Shown here piece by piece: positions 1 through 7,565 of a DNA stretch of 18,704 nt (within the stretch, counting starts at the first letter, position 1; the number at the start of each line of letters is the position of its first letter). The DNA comes from Halobacteriales archaeon. GTDB taxonomy: Archaea > Halobacteriota > Halobacteria > Halobacteriales > SKSH01. The notes beneath the pieces were generated by a model. It made no database searches and was not told where the DNA came from. It saw only the letters and a program-made list of their open reading frames with translations. The DNA is taken from contig SKSH01000215.1 in the NCBI GenBank assembly GCA_007118075.1, positions 1 to 18,704 on the forward strand, given 5' to 3'. Both the position numbers and the translations under genes were made by a program.

Positions 1-34
1 TAGCGAGTGGTGGAATTCAGGGAACCAATCGACC

Positions 35-964
35 ATGACAGATTTACACGAACACGCGACTGACATCTATGCGCAGTTCGAGGAGCACCTCGAGATCACC
101 GTCGATGAGATCGAAGAACGTCTCGAGACGCTCGTCGACGAGTACAAGGTACCGCTATCGGAGGCACGACGTAGCGTCATCAGCCACTATCTCGATCTCG
201 CCGGACTCGAGCGAGACGCCATCGACACCGGCGGATCGACCAGTGCGAACATCGCCGATATCGACTCACCTGAGGAATGGCTCACCGTCGAAGCCACCGT
301 CGTTGAGCTCTGGGAACCACGGAGTGATTCAATCGACCAGGTCGGCCTCATTGGCGACGAGACTGGCACAATCAAATTCACCAAATGGGCGAAATCCGAC
401 CTGCAGACGCTCGATGAGGGGAGTAGCTACCGCTTTGAGAACGTCGTGACCGATGAGTACCAGGGCCGTTTCTCGGTGAAGCTCAACCGGACGACGAACA
501 TCGAGCCGCTCGATCGGGAGATCGAGATCGGAAGAGCAACCGACGATATCGAAGGGGCGCTGATCGATATTCAACAAGGGAGCGGACTCATCAAACGATG
601 TCCGGAGGAAGGATGCACTAGGGTGACTCAGAATGGCCGCTGTGCCGAACACGGCGAGGTCGAGGGTGTCTTCGATCTGCGGATCAAGGGTGTCGTTGAC
701 GACGGGGTCACGACTCAGGACGTTCTCTTCGACCGTGAGGCAACTGAAGCGATCACCGGCATCGATCTCGAATCCGCGAAGGAGATGGCCAAAGATGCGT
801 TGGACACCACCGTCGTAGCCGACGAGATCGCAAACCAGGTTCTCGGCCGGTACTACCGAATCGAGGGACCGACGATTGGCCGATATGTCCTCGTTGATGA
901 GGTAGAGGCTATCGACGAACCAAGCGATTCCGAAGAACTCCTGGTTAAAGCGAGGTCGATGTGA
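35..964 (+). CDS. rpa3: Replication factor A, RPA3-type single-stranded DNA-binding protein
   Basis: This 309-residue protein should coat single-stranded DNA during replication and repair. Residues 1-60 form an acidic helical N-terminal region. Residues about 82-157 fit an OB fold, beginning with a strand-rich segment around WLTVEATVVELWEP. A zinc-binding cluster follows, with C189, C194, C203 and H206. One OB fold plus a zinc finger, a length near 310 residues and a directly following RPAP gene match the haloarchaeal RPA3 type rather than the longer RPA1 or RPA2; this assignment rests on family knowledge. The stop codon is separated by one base from the ATG of the next gene, so the two are almost certainly co-transcribed. 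The promoter lies off the left edge of the window. ATG at 35 is the first possible start. Confidence 0.9.
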   Translation: MTDLHEHATDIYAQFEEHLEITVDEIEERLETLVDEYKVPLSEARRSVISHYLDLAGLERDAIDTGGSTSANIADIDSPEEWLTVEATVVELWEPRSDSIDQVGLIGDETGTIKFTKWAKSDLQTLDEGSSYRFENVVTDEYQGRFSVKLNRTTNIEPLDREIEIGRATDDIEGALIDIQQGSGLIKRCPEEGCTRVTQNGRCAEHGEVEGVFDLRIKGVVDDGVTTQDVLFDREATEAITGIDLESAKEMAKDALDTTVVADEIANQVLGRYYRIEGPTIGRYVLVDEVEAIDEPSDSEELLVKARSM

Positions 965-965
965 G

Positions 966-1553
966 ATGAGCACGAACCAGCGTGAGGTGGCAAAGCGGGC
1001 ATTTGCTCGTGAGTTCAACGGAGCCGAGTTGACCTTCGCAGAATCCGACGACGAATTTGCACCCCAATATGTGATGTTGCCCACCGGTGAGCGGATGAAC
1101 CGAATGTTCGCAGTCGGAACGTTGACCGAGGTCGAAGATGTCGGGAATGAAGGGGAGTACTGGCGAGGGCGTGTCATCGATCCGACTGGTACCTTCTTCG
1201 TCTATGCAGGGGAGTACCAACCAGAAGCCATGGGTGCATTGCAACAGGCTTCTCCGCCGAGTCACGTGGCCGTCGTCGGCAAGCCACGGACGTACGAGAC
1301 AGATGACGGTGATGTGAACGTTGCAGTCAGACCCGAGCACATCGTCGAAGTCGGTCAAAAGGAGCGTCAGCAATGGATCGTCGAGACCGCGACCCGAACA
1401 CTTGAGCGTATCGAGGCATTCCACGCGGGTGAGACCGACGACGTCGTCCGCGCACGAGAGTACTACGGGGAGGATGTCACCATGTACCTCGAGGCCGTCA
1501 TCGAGGCACTTGAGGGACTTGAGACGAACGAACCGGTTGAAGCCTCACCCTGA
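966..1553 (+). CDS. rpap3: RPA-associated protein RPAP3 (COG3390 type)
   Basis: A 195-residue acidic protein encoded one base after rpa3. In haloarchaea each RPAP gene sits beside its RPA gene and the product binds its cognate RPA, so this is read as the RPA3 partner. Residues about 45-130 look like an OB-type beta barrel (MFAVGTLTEVEDVG, then YWRGRVIDPTGTFFVYAGEY). The C-terminal third is helical and acidic. I see no catalytic motif, which fits a structural partner. A run of five T residues at 1557-1561, directly after the stop, probably ends the transcript. The call depends on sequence character plus the adjacent rpa3, and both agree. Confidence 0.88.
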   Translation: MSTNQREVAKRAFAREFNGAELTFAESDDEFAPQYVMLPTGERMNRMFAVGTLTEVEDVGNEGEYWRGRVIDPTGTFFVYAGEYQPEAMGALQQASPPSHVAVVGKPRTYETDDGDVNVAVRPEHIVEVGQKERQQWIVETATRTLERIEAFHAGETDDVVRAREYYGEDVTMYLEAVIEALEGLETNEPVEASP

Positions 1554-1556
1554 CTG

Positions 1557-1561
1557 TTTTT
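1557..1561 (+). terminator. T-tract terminator after rpa3-rpap3
   Basis: Five consecutive T residues begin four bases after the rpap3 stop codon. Archaeal transcription commonly ends at such T tracts without a hairpin. A perfect 6-bp inverted repeat (CGGCCG, 4-base loop) lies just beyond at 1570-1585 and may be part of the same signal. Confidence 0.5.
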
Positions 1562-1612
1562 CGACGCATCGGCCGGATTCGGCCGGCAGAGGCGACGAGC
1601 GTCTGACGAAGC

Positions 1613-1619
1613 ATTAAGT
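1613..1619 (+). promoter_or_regulatory. TATA-like element for the ribbon-helix-helix gene
   Basis: ATTAAGT lies 29-35 bases upstream of ATG 1648. That spacing suits a leaderless or nearly leaderless haloarchaeal transcript and supports 1648 over the in-frame GTG at 1618, which would overlap the TATA element. Confidence 0.45.
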
Positions 1620-1647
1620 GAGAGCGACCCCGAGTCTCCACTCCGGT

Positions 1648-2076
1648 ATGGGCAACAAGGATACGACGCTCACCTTCAGGGTGACGGAGGATACCGCCGA
1701 TGCACTCCGGCAGATCGCCGATGAGCGTGACCTGCCACTCTCCGCCGTCTTTCGTGATTACGCCAATATGCTGGTCGTCCATGATGGCAGGGTCTCCGTC
1801 ATGCCAGATCATGCGGTCGATGAGTCGAGCGTCGACGATACAGAATTTCCCCCGACCGTCGAGGTGTCCACGAGCTTCGTGCGCGAGCATGAACGCCTCG
1901 AACTCGAGAATGATCATCTCAGAGCCCAGCTCGAGGAGTACAAATCATATGTAACCCAGCTCCTCGAGGAACTCGAGTCTCGTGAGAGTGAAGAGGACAA
2001 TCGGGTTATCGATCTCGAGGAGCTCGATCGAGAACTCGATATCGACCCGGATAATCCGCCCTATCGACTCGGCTGA
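1648..2076 (+). CDS. Ribbon-helix-helix / coiled-coil small protein
   Basis: A 142-residue protein. Residues 3-45 (start of strand DTTLTFRVTEDTADALRQIA, then a second helix SAVFRDYANMLV) look like a MetJ/Arc/CopG ribbon-helix-helix, a dimeric DNA-binding fold. Residues about 75-112 (REHERLELENDHLRAQLEEY onward) have the Leu/Glu/Lys spacing of a coiled coil and would add a second oligomerisation interface. The tail is very acidic. ATG 1648 is chosen because the strand motif begins right after it and a TATA-like element sits 29-35 bases upstream. It follows rpa3-rpap3 in the same direction but has its own promoter, so a link to RPA function is only positional. The 3' end overlaps the convergent neighbour by 16 bases. 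Its DNA target is unknown. Confidence 0.72.
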   Translation: MGNKDTTLTFRVTEDTADALRQIADERDLPLSAVFRDYANMLVVHDGRVSVMPDHAVDESSVDDTEFPPTVEVSTSFVREHERLELENDHLRAQLEEYKSYVTQLLEELESRESEEDNRVIDLEELDRELDIDPDNPPYRLG

Positions 2077-2534
2077 CGCCCCATTTCGAGACCTCTTCTA
2101 ACCGAAGCTACCTCCTCGGCATAGTCCTCAGCGCCCTCGACAGCAGCGAGGTCTGTGAGTGCATCGAGCAAGCGGATTGCGTCGTCGAGGAAGTTGACGA
2201 GATCTCCGTGGTACACATAGACCCCGTACGCATCACGCATCGCGTCGATGATCTCGTCTGGAGCACGTCCGTCGAGTCGCTCACCGAGCACCCATCGAGC
2301 AAACTTCTCCGCAGCATGCCCACAGTACGGGTTGGACTGGCAATCACAGTCGAGAAAGTCCTGATTGAAGGCGATCACCCGGTCGTGAATGGCAGGTTCG
2401 AGTCCGTCGAGCTGTTGGCCAGTGTAGAGATGGTCCAAGGTTGCCCCGGCAAAGGCTGCTCGAGGGATCGATCGGCCGAGCTGGCGACCAATCCGATGGT
2501 GATCAACGAGGTAGACCTTCTCGGTCAGGCTCAC
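2061..2534 (-). CDS. DUF5814-like small Cys/His protein
   Basis: A 157-residue acidic protein with a compact cluster, C63-x-C65-x5-C71-x-H73, likely to bind zinc. A helical segment follows, with a conserved-looking YVYHGDLVNFLDDAIRLLDA stretch. It resembles, from memory, the DUF5814 domain that some archaeal MJ1401/COG1202 helicases carry and that haloarchaea also encode as a separate protein. I could not search to confirm this. GTG at 2534 is preferred over TTG at 2561 because the family-like sequence SLTEKVYLVDHH begins there. It lies 47 bases downstream of the acyl-CoA synthetase in the same direction and overlaps the convergent ribbon-helix-helix gene by 16 bases. A matching helicase lies about 7 kb away at 9618-11654. 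Confidence 0.65.
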   Translation of the reverse strand: MSLTEKVYLVDHHRIGRQLGRSIPRAAFAGATLDHLYTGQQLDGLEPAIHDRVIAFNQDFLDCDCQSNPYCGHAAEKFARWVLGERLDGRAPDEIIDAMRDAYGVYVYHGDLVNFLDDAIRLLDALTDLAAVEGAEDYAEEVASVRRGLEMGRQPSR

Positions 2535-2559
2535 GGTGTCAGTTCTCCCCTGCGATGAC

Positions 2560-2564
2560 AAAAA
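2560..2564 (-). terminator. T tract after the acyl-CoA synthetase gene
   Basis: Read on the minus strand, five T residues lie about 18 bases beyond the synthetase stop codon and just before the DUF5814-like gene. It could end or attenuate the synthetase transcript, leaving the downstream gene either on readthrough or on its own start. Weak evidence. Confidence 0.3.
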
Positions 2565-2581
2565 GCTCCCCCATGCTCGGT

Positions 2582-5104
2582 CTACTGACCGAGTTCAACG
2601 ACGAGATCGACCGCGATGGCTGCATCGGCAGTTGCGATGAGGGGATTCACCTCGAGGGTGTGAATCTCCTCATGATCAGCTGCAAGCCGTGATAATCTCG
2701 CGATCGCCTCGGCAATCGCCTCGATATTCGGTGGATCACCACCCCGAGGGCCCGACTCGATGAGGTCAGCACCAGCGAGTGAGGCGAGCAACTCGCGAGC
2801 AGATTGTGTAGACAGCGGAGCGAGTCCGTGTGCAACGTCATCCAAGGTTTCGACGAGGACACCCCCGAGACCAACAGTAACGATCGGTCCGAACCGTGGA
2901 TGGCTCGTGACCCCAACGAGGAGTTCCACTCCCTCCTCGATAGATTCCTGGATCGCCACCTTGACTGGGAGATCGATCTCGAGGGACCCTGCAGCCTGCT
3001 GGAGTTGTTCGAAGGCATTGTCCGCATCCTCGTCCCCGACATCGGTGATGACACCACCGATATCAGACTTGTGTGCGAGCGAGGGGATGGCAAGCTTGAG
3101 TACGGCATCATCCTCGAACGAATCTATCACCGTCGCACACTCGATGGGATCATCAACGATGGAGGTGTCTGCTACGGTGACCTCATATGCCTCGAGAAGT
3201 GACAGTGATTCAACACCCAACCGATTATGTCCGGTCTCGAGCATCGAGGTGAGATACTGACTGACGATGTCCCGATCCGCCCCGATCGGATCGATACCAG
3301 CCCGAGGCCGACGTCGGTTACGGTGGTACCTGGTCAGCTTCTCGATCGTTCGGGCGGTCCGTCCAGCATCAGAGGCGTGCGCCACCGATGCCATTCGAAT
3401 CGCCTTCGTGAGCGCAGGATCATCGACTCCTGAGAAGGTGGTGAAGATTGGGAGACGATACCGGTCGACGAGGTCATCGAGCGCATCGACCAGGGTTGGA
3501 AGCGATACGAGCGGATGAGGCGCTGAGGTGACCACCACGGAATCGACACCGGGATCTTGCAAAACCGTCTCGACCGCCAGGACGAATCGGTCGATATCCG
3601 CATCACCGAGGACATCGACGGGATTGTCGATTCCGGCAGCATGGGGGAGCGCGACTCTGAGCTTCGCGGCGGTCTCTGGGGTGAACTCAGCAAGTTCGAG
3701 GTCAGTTTCCGCTAATGCATCGGCTGCAATGACCCCTGGTCCACCGGCATTCGTCACCACAGCGACCTGGTCACCTCGAGGGATCGGCACGCTGTCGAGG
3801 GCAGCAACCAGATCGAACAGCTCATCTTGCCCCGCAGCCCTGATGACCCCAGCCGCGTCGAACGCCGCCACGTAACCAGAATCATCCCCTGCCATGGCAC
3901 CCGTGTGCGAGGCCGCGGCGACGGCACCGACCTCTGTTCGGCCAGCTTTGAGTGCGACGATCGGGGTGGTCGGTGTGACATCTCGTGCTGCCTCAACGAA
4001 CGCCCGGCCATCGGGGAGATCCTCCAGATAGGCGGCGATGATCTCGGTCTGTTCGTCGCGCCCCCAAAAGCGGATGAGTTCTGCAGCGGTGAGATCAAGT
4101 TGATTGCCGAGTGAAACCGCATCTCGGATGCCGATATCGGTCGAGGCAGCCCAATCGAGCATCGCCACCATCATCGCCCCGGAATGGCTCACAATCGAGA
4201 GGGCGCCGGCACTCGGCATGGAGGGTGCGAAGGTGGCATTCAGCGACCCTCGGGTGCTCACCACTCCGATCGCATTCGGACCGATCGTGGTGATCGATGC
4301 CTGCTCCAACTGCGTCGCAAGAGTGTTCTCGAGTGCTTCTCCTGCTTCATCCGACTCACCGAAACCGGCAGAGAGGATTGCGACGGTCGACACATTGGCT
4401 TGTATGATGGATTCGATTGTCGTCGGAACGACTGCCGCTGGCAGGGCGATCACTGCGAGATCAACCGAGTGTCCTTCGAGCGAATCCACCGTCGACCAGC
4501 CCAAGACCGAATCTTGACGGTCGCTCACCGGCAGGACAGTCCCCTCGAAGGATTCGAGATTCTCCATCAACACCCGACCGATCGAACCGTGGCGATCGGT
4601 GGCTCCGAAGACCGCTACCACGTCCGGATTGACCAATGGTTCGACCCTGGTTGCACTCGGGGTGGTAGCTCCACGAGCCGGTGCCAACGTCAACGCAGAG
4701 ACGGTAGGATGCGACGGATCGACCAGCAACCGGCCGGGCTCGTGCTTGATCACCGCTTCGGCCACCTCGGGTATGATCGACTCGAGGACAGCCATCTCTG
4801 CCTCGATGATTAGTCTTGTATCGCTTCGTTCATGCCCACGTGCGATCGTCTGACGGATCACTTCAACAGCGACATCGATCTCTGCTGCGGTGGAGAGTTC
4901 GACCTCTGCAGTCCCGTCCTCATAGGAGACACCTGCCAATGGATCACCGGTATCATCGACCGCAACCAGTCGATCAGCATCATCCCCGAAAATGGTGATG
5001 GTCGTACCCTGTTCAGTCACGTATCGTGGACATCGTGGTGGACAGCTTGGAGTACCCTCACACTCGCCCGGATGCCAAACCGGACACCGCCAGACGTCGC
5101 TCAT
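2582..5104 (-). CDS. ADP-forming acyl-CoA synthetase (acetate-CoA ligase family), fused alpha-beta, with N-terminal Cys cluster
   Basis: An 840-residue cytosolic enzyme expected to interconvert acyl-CoA, ADP and phosphate with free acid, CoA and ATP, the archaeal route from acetyl-CoA to acetate with ATP gain. The alpha part has a CoA-binding Rossmann domain (VNPDVVAVFGATDRHGSIG, residues about 158-176). SHTGAMAG at 399-406 contains H400, the expected phosphohistidine. The beta ATP-grasp part runs from about 615, with HKSDIGGV (H678, equivalent to the second catalytic His), GVTSHPRFGP near 731 and LEVNPL at 817-822. The fused alpha-beta order is usual in haloarchaea. Residues 1-150 are extra: C7, C15, C21 and C25 in WRCPVWHPGEC...C...C, then a segment that might be a worn GNAT-like domain (low certainty). 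The acid substrate is not readable from the sequence. Confidence 0.87.
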   Translation of the reverse strand: MSDVWRCPVWHPGECEGTPSCPPRCPRYVTEQGTTITIFGDDADRLVAVDDTGDPLAGVSYEDGTAEVELSTAAEIDVAVEVIRQTIARGHERSDTRLIIEAEMAVLESIIPEVAEAVIKHEPGRLLVDPSHPTVSALTLAPARGATTPSATRVEPLVNPDVVAVFGATDRHGSIGRVLMENLESFEGTVLPVSDRQDSVLGWSTVDSLEGHSVDLAVIALPAAVVPTTIESIIQANVSTVAILSAGFGESDEAGEALENTLATQLEQASITTIGPNAIGVVSTRGSLNATFAPSMPSAGALSIVSHSGAMMVAMLDWAASTDIGIRDAVSLGNQLDLTAAELIRFWGRDEQTEIIAAYLEDLPDGRAFVEAARDVTPTTPIVALKAGRTEVGAVAAASHTGAMAGDDSGYVAAFDAAGVIRAAGQDELFDLVAALDSVPIPRGDQVAVVTNAGGPGVIAADALAETDLELAEFTPETAAKLRVALPHAAGIDNPVDVLGDADIDRFVLAVETVLQDPGVDSVVVTSAPHPLVSLPTLVDALDDLVDRYRLPIFTTFSGVDDPALTKAIRMASVAHASDAGRTARTIEKLTRYHRNRRRPRAGIDPIGADRDIVSQYLTSMLETGHNRLGVESLSLLEAYEVTVADTSIVDDPIECATVIDSFEDDAVLKLAIPSLAHKSDIGGVITDVGDEDADNAFEQLQQAAGSLEIDLPVKVAIQESIEEGVELLVGVTSHPRFGPIVTVGLGGVLVETLDDVAHGLAPLSTQSARELLASLAGADLIESGPRGGDPPNIEAIAEAIARLSRLAADHEEIHTLEVNPLIATADAAIAVDLVVELGQ

Positions 5105-5121
5105 CGATGCGATGTACGTGA

Positions 5122-5129
5122 TATGGTAC
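5122..5129 (-). promoter_or_regulatory. Possible TATA element for the acyl-CoA synthetase
   Basis: On the minus strand TACCATAT lies 18-25 bases before the start codon in a 108-base intergenic gap. This is slightly close for a leaderless promoter, so the call is tentative. The gap suggests the synthetase need not share the M20 peptidase transcript. Confidence 0.3.
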
Positions 5130-5212
5130 CCAAAAGGGTCGACCTCAGTCCCATCAGCTGGGAGCGTGATATCAGGTAACGACTGAAACCGTGGGTGTTC
5201 GCTAGTTGAGTG

Positions 5213-6547
5213 TCATCCGTCGTAGCGCTTGATGGCATCGACCACCCGCTCGGTCCCCCACTCAATGGTCTCGACTGGGATGCGCTCATCGGCACTATGC
5301 ACTAGATCTAAGAAGGGCAGGTCACCGACCTGAATCGGCGTGAAACCGTAACTCTGGACCCCGACTCGTGAGAGGTGTCGCCCATCGGTACCAGCGAACA
5401 GCAGGAATGGAATCGCCGTGGCCTCCTCAACCGCATCCTCGATGACCGCTGCGAGGTCATCGAAGAAACCGAGATCTGTCCAACTCGGTCCCGCATCATA
5501 CCGCACCACCTCAATCTCTGCCTCGATGCCGGTCAGCGCTCTGAGCTCCTCGATGGCATCCTCAGGCGTCTGTCCGGGGAGCAACCTGGTGTCGAGGACA
5601 AGCGTCACCGATTCGGGGATGACGTTCTCCTTGTCACCCCCACTGACCACGGTCGGCACGGTGGTGTTGTGTAAGATTGCATCGAGCATCACCGCCTCCT
5701 GGCCGAGTTCATCGAGAACCTCGTCAGTTTTAGCAGGGTCAAGGAGTGTGAGTAATGTCTCACGACGGTCTGCCGGGGCGGCCTCGGCAAGCGCCTCAAT
5801 CATCGCCTCGGCCGGAGGAGTGACGTGGACTGGCAGCCGGTCACCGTCGAGTGCGTCGACGAAGCTCGCCAGCTTCGAAAGCGCAGTACCAGTACGTGGA
5901 ATCGATCCATGCCCACTCGATCCCGTGAAGGTCACCTCAAGCCAGCAGATTCCCTTCTCATTCACCTGGATCGGGTACACCTCTGCACCAGCGATCTCCG
6001 CGGAGAATCCACCGAACTCCCCGAGGGCGTACTTCACCTCCTCGAAGAGTTCGGGATGCTCTTCAACCAAGAATCTGAGCCCGTCATCACCGCCTGCCTC
6101 CTCATCAGATACGGCGAGGAACAGGATATCACCAGCAGGTTGCTCATCAGAAATCGCGAGCCTGAGGGTCGCTGCGAGGAACATCGCCACTCCATCTTTC
6201 ATATCGAGGGCTCCTCGTCCCCAGACGAAGCCATCCTCGACGACGCCCTCGAACGGACCGTGGGTCCAGTCCTGGCCGGTCACTGGGACGACATCGACGT
6301 GCCCATAGAGCAACAGCGGTGGGGCATCACCCCCTGGGACTCGAGCGAGCAGGTTCGGTCGATCGGTATCCTTGGCGTAGGTCTCGTGCTCGATATCGTA
6401 GGTATCCAAGACGGCACCGATCCACTCGATACAGGGGCGTTCGTTGCCGGGGGGATTGACCGTCTCGAACCGGATGAGCTCGCGGAGGATATCAACCGGC
6501 CGTTCGTGGAGGTCGGTCGCGACCTCTGCCTCGTGTGGTGTTCCCAT
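5213..6547 (-). CDS. M20-family metallopeptidase/deacylase (ArgE/DapE-like)
   Basis: A 444-residue cytosolic zinc hydrolase. Metal-site motifs are all present: GHVDVVP (H83, D85), GRGALDMKDG (bridging D115), SDEEAGG (catalytic E149 and metal E150), E177 in GEFGGF and H417 near the end in LVHSADERIP. The inserted dimerisation domain carries GSSGHGSIP (H213), which in the family reaches into the partner's active site. The length is typical of ArgE, DapE and carboxypeptidase-like M20 enzymes. The substrate cannot be assigned: it could be acetylornithine-like, succinyl-diaminopimelate-like or a peptide. No lysine or arginine biosynthesis genes are adjacent. ATG 6547 is supported by a TATA element at minus 26 to minus 29. 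It is followed 108 bases later by the acyl-CoA synthetase. Confidence 0.87.
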   Translation of the reverse strand: MGTPHEAEVATDLHERPVDILRELIRFETVNPPGNERPCIEWIGAVLDTYDIEHETYAKDTDRPNLLARVPGGDAPPLLLYGHVDVVPVTGQDWTHGPFEGVVEDGFVWGRGALDMKDGVAMFLAATLRLAISDEQPAGDILFLAVSDEEAGGDDGLRFLVEEHPELFEEVKYALGEFGGFSAEIAGAEVYPIQVNEKGICWLEVTFTGSSGHGSIPRTGTALSKLASFVDALDGDRLPVHVTPPAEAMIEALAEAAPADRRETLLTLLDPAKTDEVLDELGQEAVMLDAILHNTTVPTVVSGGDKENVIPESVTLVLDTRLLPGQTPEDAIEELRALTGIEAEIEVVRYDAGPSWTDLGFFDDLAAVIEDAVEEATAIPFLLFAGTDGRHLSRVGVQSYGFTPIQVGDLPFLDLVHSADERIPVETIEWGTERVVDAIKRYDG

Positions 6548-6571
6548 ACCGCAAGCTCGATAGACCGGAGG

Positions 6572-6579
6572 TTAAGCGC
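6572..6579 (-). promoter_or_regulatory. TATA element, leaderless promoter of the M20 peptidase
   Basis: On the minus strand CTTAACC has its TTAA core 26-29 bases before the A of ATG 6547, the usual place for a haloarchaeal leaderless promoter. Confidence 0.55.
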
Positions 6580-6604
6580 CACGCATTCGCGTCCCAAAGA
6601 AAGG

Positions 6605-6610
6605 TATTTC
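6605..6610 (+). promoter_or_regulatory. TATA-like box of tRNA-His
   Basis: TATTTC lies 28-33 bases upstream of the first transcribed base (G-1) of tRNA-His, the correct spacing for an archaeal tRNA promoter. Confidence 0.45.
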
Positions 6611-6637
6611 AAGCCACTACACCGAAATTCCGGTCGC

Positions 6638-6711
6638 GTCCGGGTTGGGGTAGTGGACTATCCTTCAGCCTTGTGGAGGCTGAGACGCGGGTTCAATTCT
6701 CGCACCCGGAC
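6638..6711 (+). tRNA. tRNA-His (anticodon GTG)
   Basis: The full cloverleaf folds by eye. The acceptor stem TCCGGGT (6639-6645) pairs with ACCCGGA (6704-6710). The anticodon stem CAGCC/GGCTG encloses the loop TTGTGGA at 6671-6677, with anticodon GTG at 6673-6675. The T arm contains GGTTCAATTC. Two identity marks confirm histidine: an encoded G at position minus 1 (6638) opposite discriminator C73 (6711), the pair recognised by histidyl-tRNA synthetase. CCA is not encoded. A T-rich stretch (GTTTTGC, about 6720-6726) after the gene probably ends transcription. No attachment-site duplication was seen nearby. Confidence 0.96.
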
Positions 6712-6770
6712 CTCGCTGCTGTTTTGCTGCATTGGTTGACCACCGATGCCGTGGGCTCGCACAGCCGGGG

Positions 6771-7043
6771 CTACTCCTCGTACACTTTCGTCTCGATGCC
6801 GTCGCCAGCGGTCGGGTCGGCCCACTCGAGCTCAAGCTCGAGTTCGTACATGCCGTGCTCGCGCTCGAGTCCTACCTCGACCTCAAATGGGGCGGTCGGT
6901 CCGAAGACGGCGACCGTCTCGCCCCAAACAACGAGCTTGATGTCGTCGCCCTCGGCGAGCTAGTCAGCGACAATATGCACGAGGGTGGCAGCCTCAGAGC
7001 GGGGCAGTGTCACCTCGGTGTCGATGAACTTCTTCTCAGCCAT
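6771..7043 (-). pseudogene. amphi-Trp domain protein interrupted by an in-frame TAG
   Basis: Reading from ATG 7043 gives MAEKKFIDTEVTLPRSEAAT..., and the frame then meets TAG at 6962-6960. Past the stop the same frame continues LAEGDDIKLVVWGETVAVFG, then MYELELELEWADPTAGDG, and ends at TAG 6773-6771, 91 codons in all. This is the layout of the haloarchaeal amphi-Trp family: an N-terminal helix of the LxRxEAA type, then VExEVxxE and ELELELEW strands. The expected residue at the stop is Gln (VADQLAEG), so one CAG to TAG change explains it. No frameshift or other lesion is visible. A TTTTCAC element about 26-32 bases upstream suits a leaderless start. It may be a fresh pseudogene, a sequencing error or a suppressed codon; the first two are likelier. 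The family's function is unknown. Confidence 0.8.
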
Positions 7044-7087
7044 AGGTGAGGTTCGCCGGTAGCGGTGAAAAGCCACCGTGGTCCCTC

Positions 7088-7543
7088 TCACCGAGAGACG
7101 GCGGTCCGGAGCCGACCGGTGGCGTCGAAGCCGAGGTGAGCGGCAGCCGCCTCGAGGAGGACGGCTGCCGCGAGCAGGAACCCCCACGAGAGCGTGATGA
7201 GGCCGCCAAAAAACACCCCGCCATCACTAGGTGTCATAAGGGTATAGATGCTCGATGTCGCCACCACGAGCGTCGCCAGCGCGACCACCGCGACGGCGGT
7301 CGACCCGATGCGCAGACCGTCGGCAACCGCCCCGAGGAGGGCGAACATCGCGAGCGAGGCCGGGAGGGTGATCTCGAGGACGATCGTCGGGACCACGCCG
7401 AGGTCGTAGTAGGCCTGTGGCCAACCGCTGACGAGGGGGAATGCAAGGGCGGTGGCGGCGACGACGGCAGCGAGGCCGACGGCCATGGTGCGCAGCTCGC
7501 GCCGACGGTCGTGAAGCGAGCGGTGGAGGGCTTGCAGCTGCAT
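7088..7543 (-). CDS. Four-helix integral membrane protein, unknown function
   Basis: A 151-residue protein with a basic, helical N-terminus (QALHRSLHDRRRELR) and four hydrophobic segments at residues about 20-39, 51-73, 81-101 and 109-133. The positive N-terminus suggests it faces the cytoplasm. I recognise no family motif and see no signal peptidase site. The start lies 22 bases after the tenA stop in the same direction, so co-transcription with TenA is likely. That raises, but does not prove, a role near thiamine-precursor handling; at four helices it is small for a known thiamine transporter. A downstream ATG at residue 20 would remove the basic leader and is a possible alternative start. 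Confidence 0.68.
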   Translation of the reverse strand: MQLQALHRSLHDRRRELRTMAVGLAAVVAATALAFPLVSGWPQAYYDLGVVPTIVLEITLPASLAMFALLGAVADGLRIGSTAVAVVALATLVVATSSIYTLMTPSDGGVFFGGLITLSWGFLLAAAVLLEAAAAHLGFDATGRLRTAVSR

Positions 7544-7565
7544 CTGCCGGCTCTCAGGGGACGTT

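Noticed and set aside
329..1177. Minus-strand frame spanning rpa3 and rpap3
   Set aside because: Antisense to two well-supported genes, with no domain, start signal or haloarchaeal acidic bias.
5418..6308. Long plus-strand frame opposite the M20 peptidase
   Set aside because: It is a Ser/Pro-rich shadow of a gene with all M20 metal-binding motifs. High GC makes such antisense frames common here.
6638..6711. Integration site at tRNA-His
   Set aside because: No integrase, no repeat of the tRNA 3' end, and no mobile-element genes flank it.
6960..6962. Pyrrolysine read at the amphi-Trp TAG
   Set aside because: TAG serves as a normal stop for other genes in this window, no Pyl machinery is visible, and a single CAG to TAG change is simpler.
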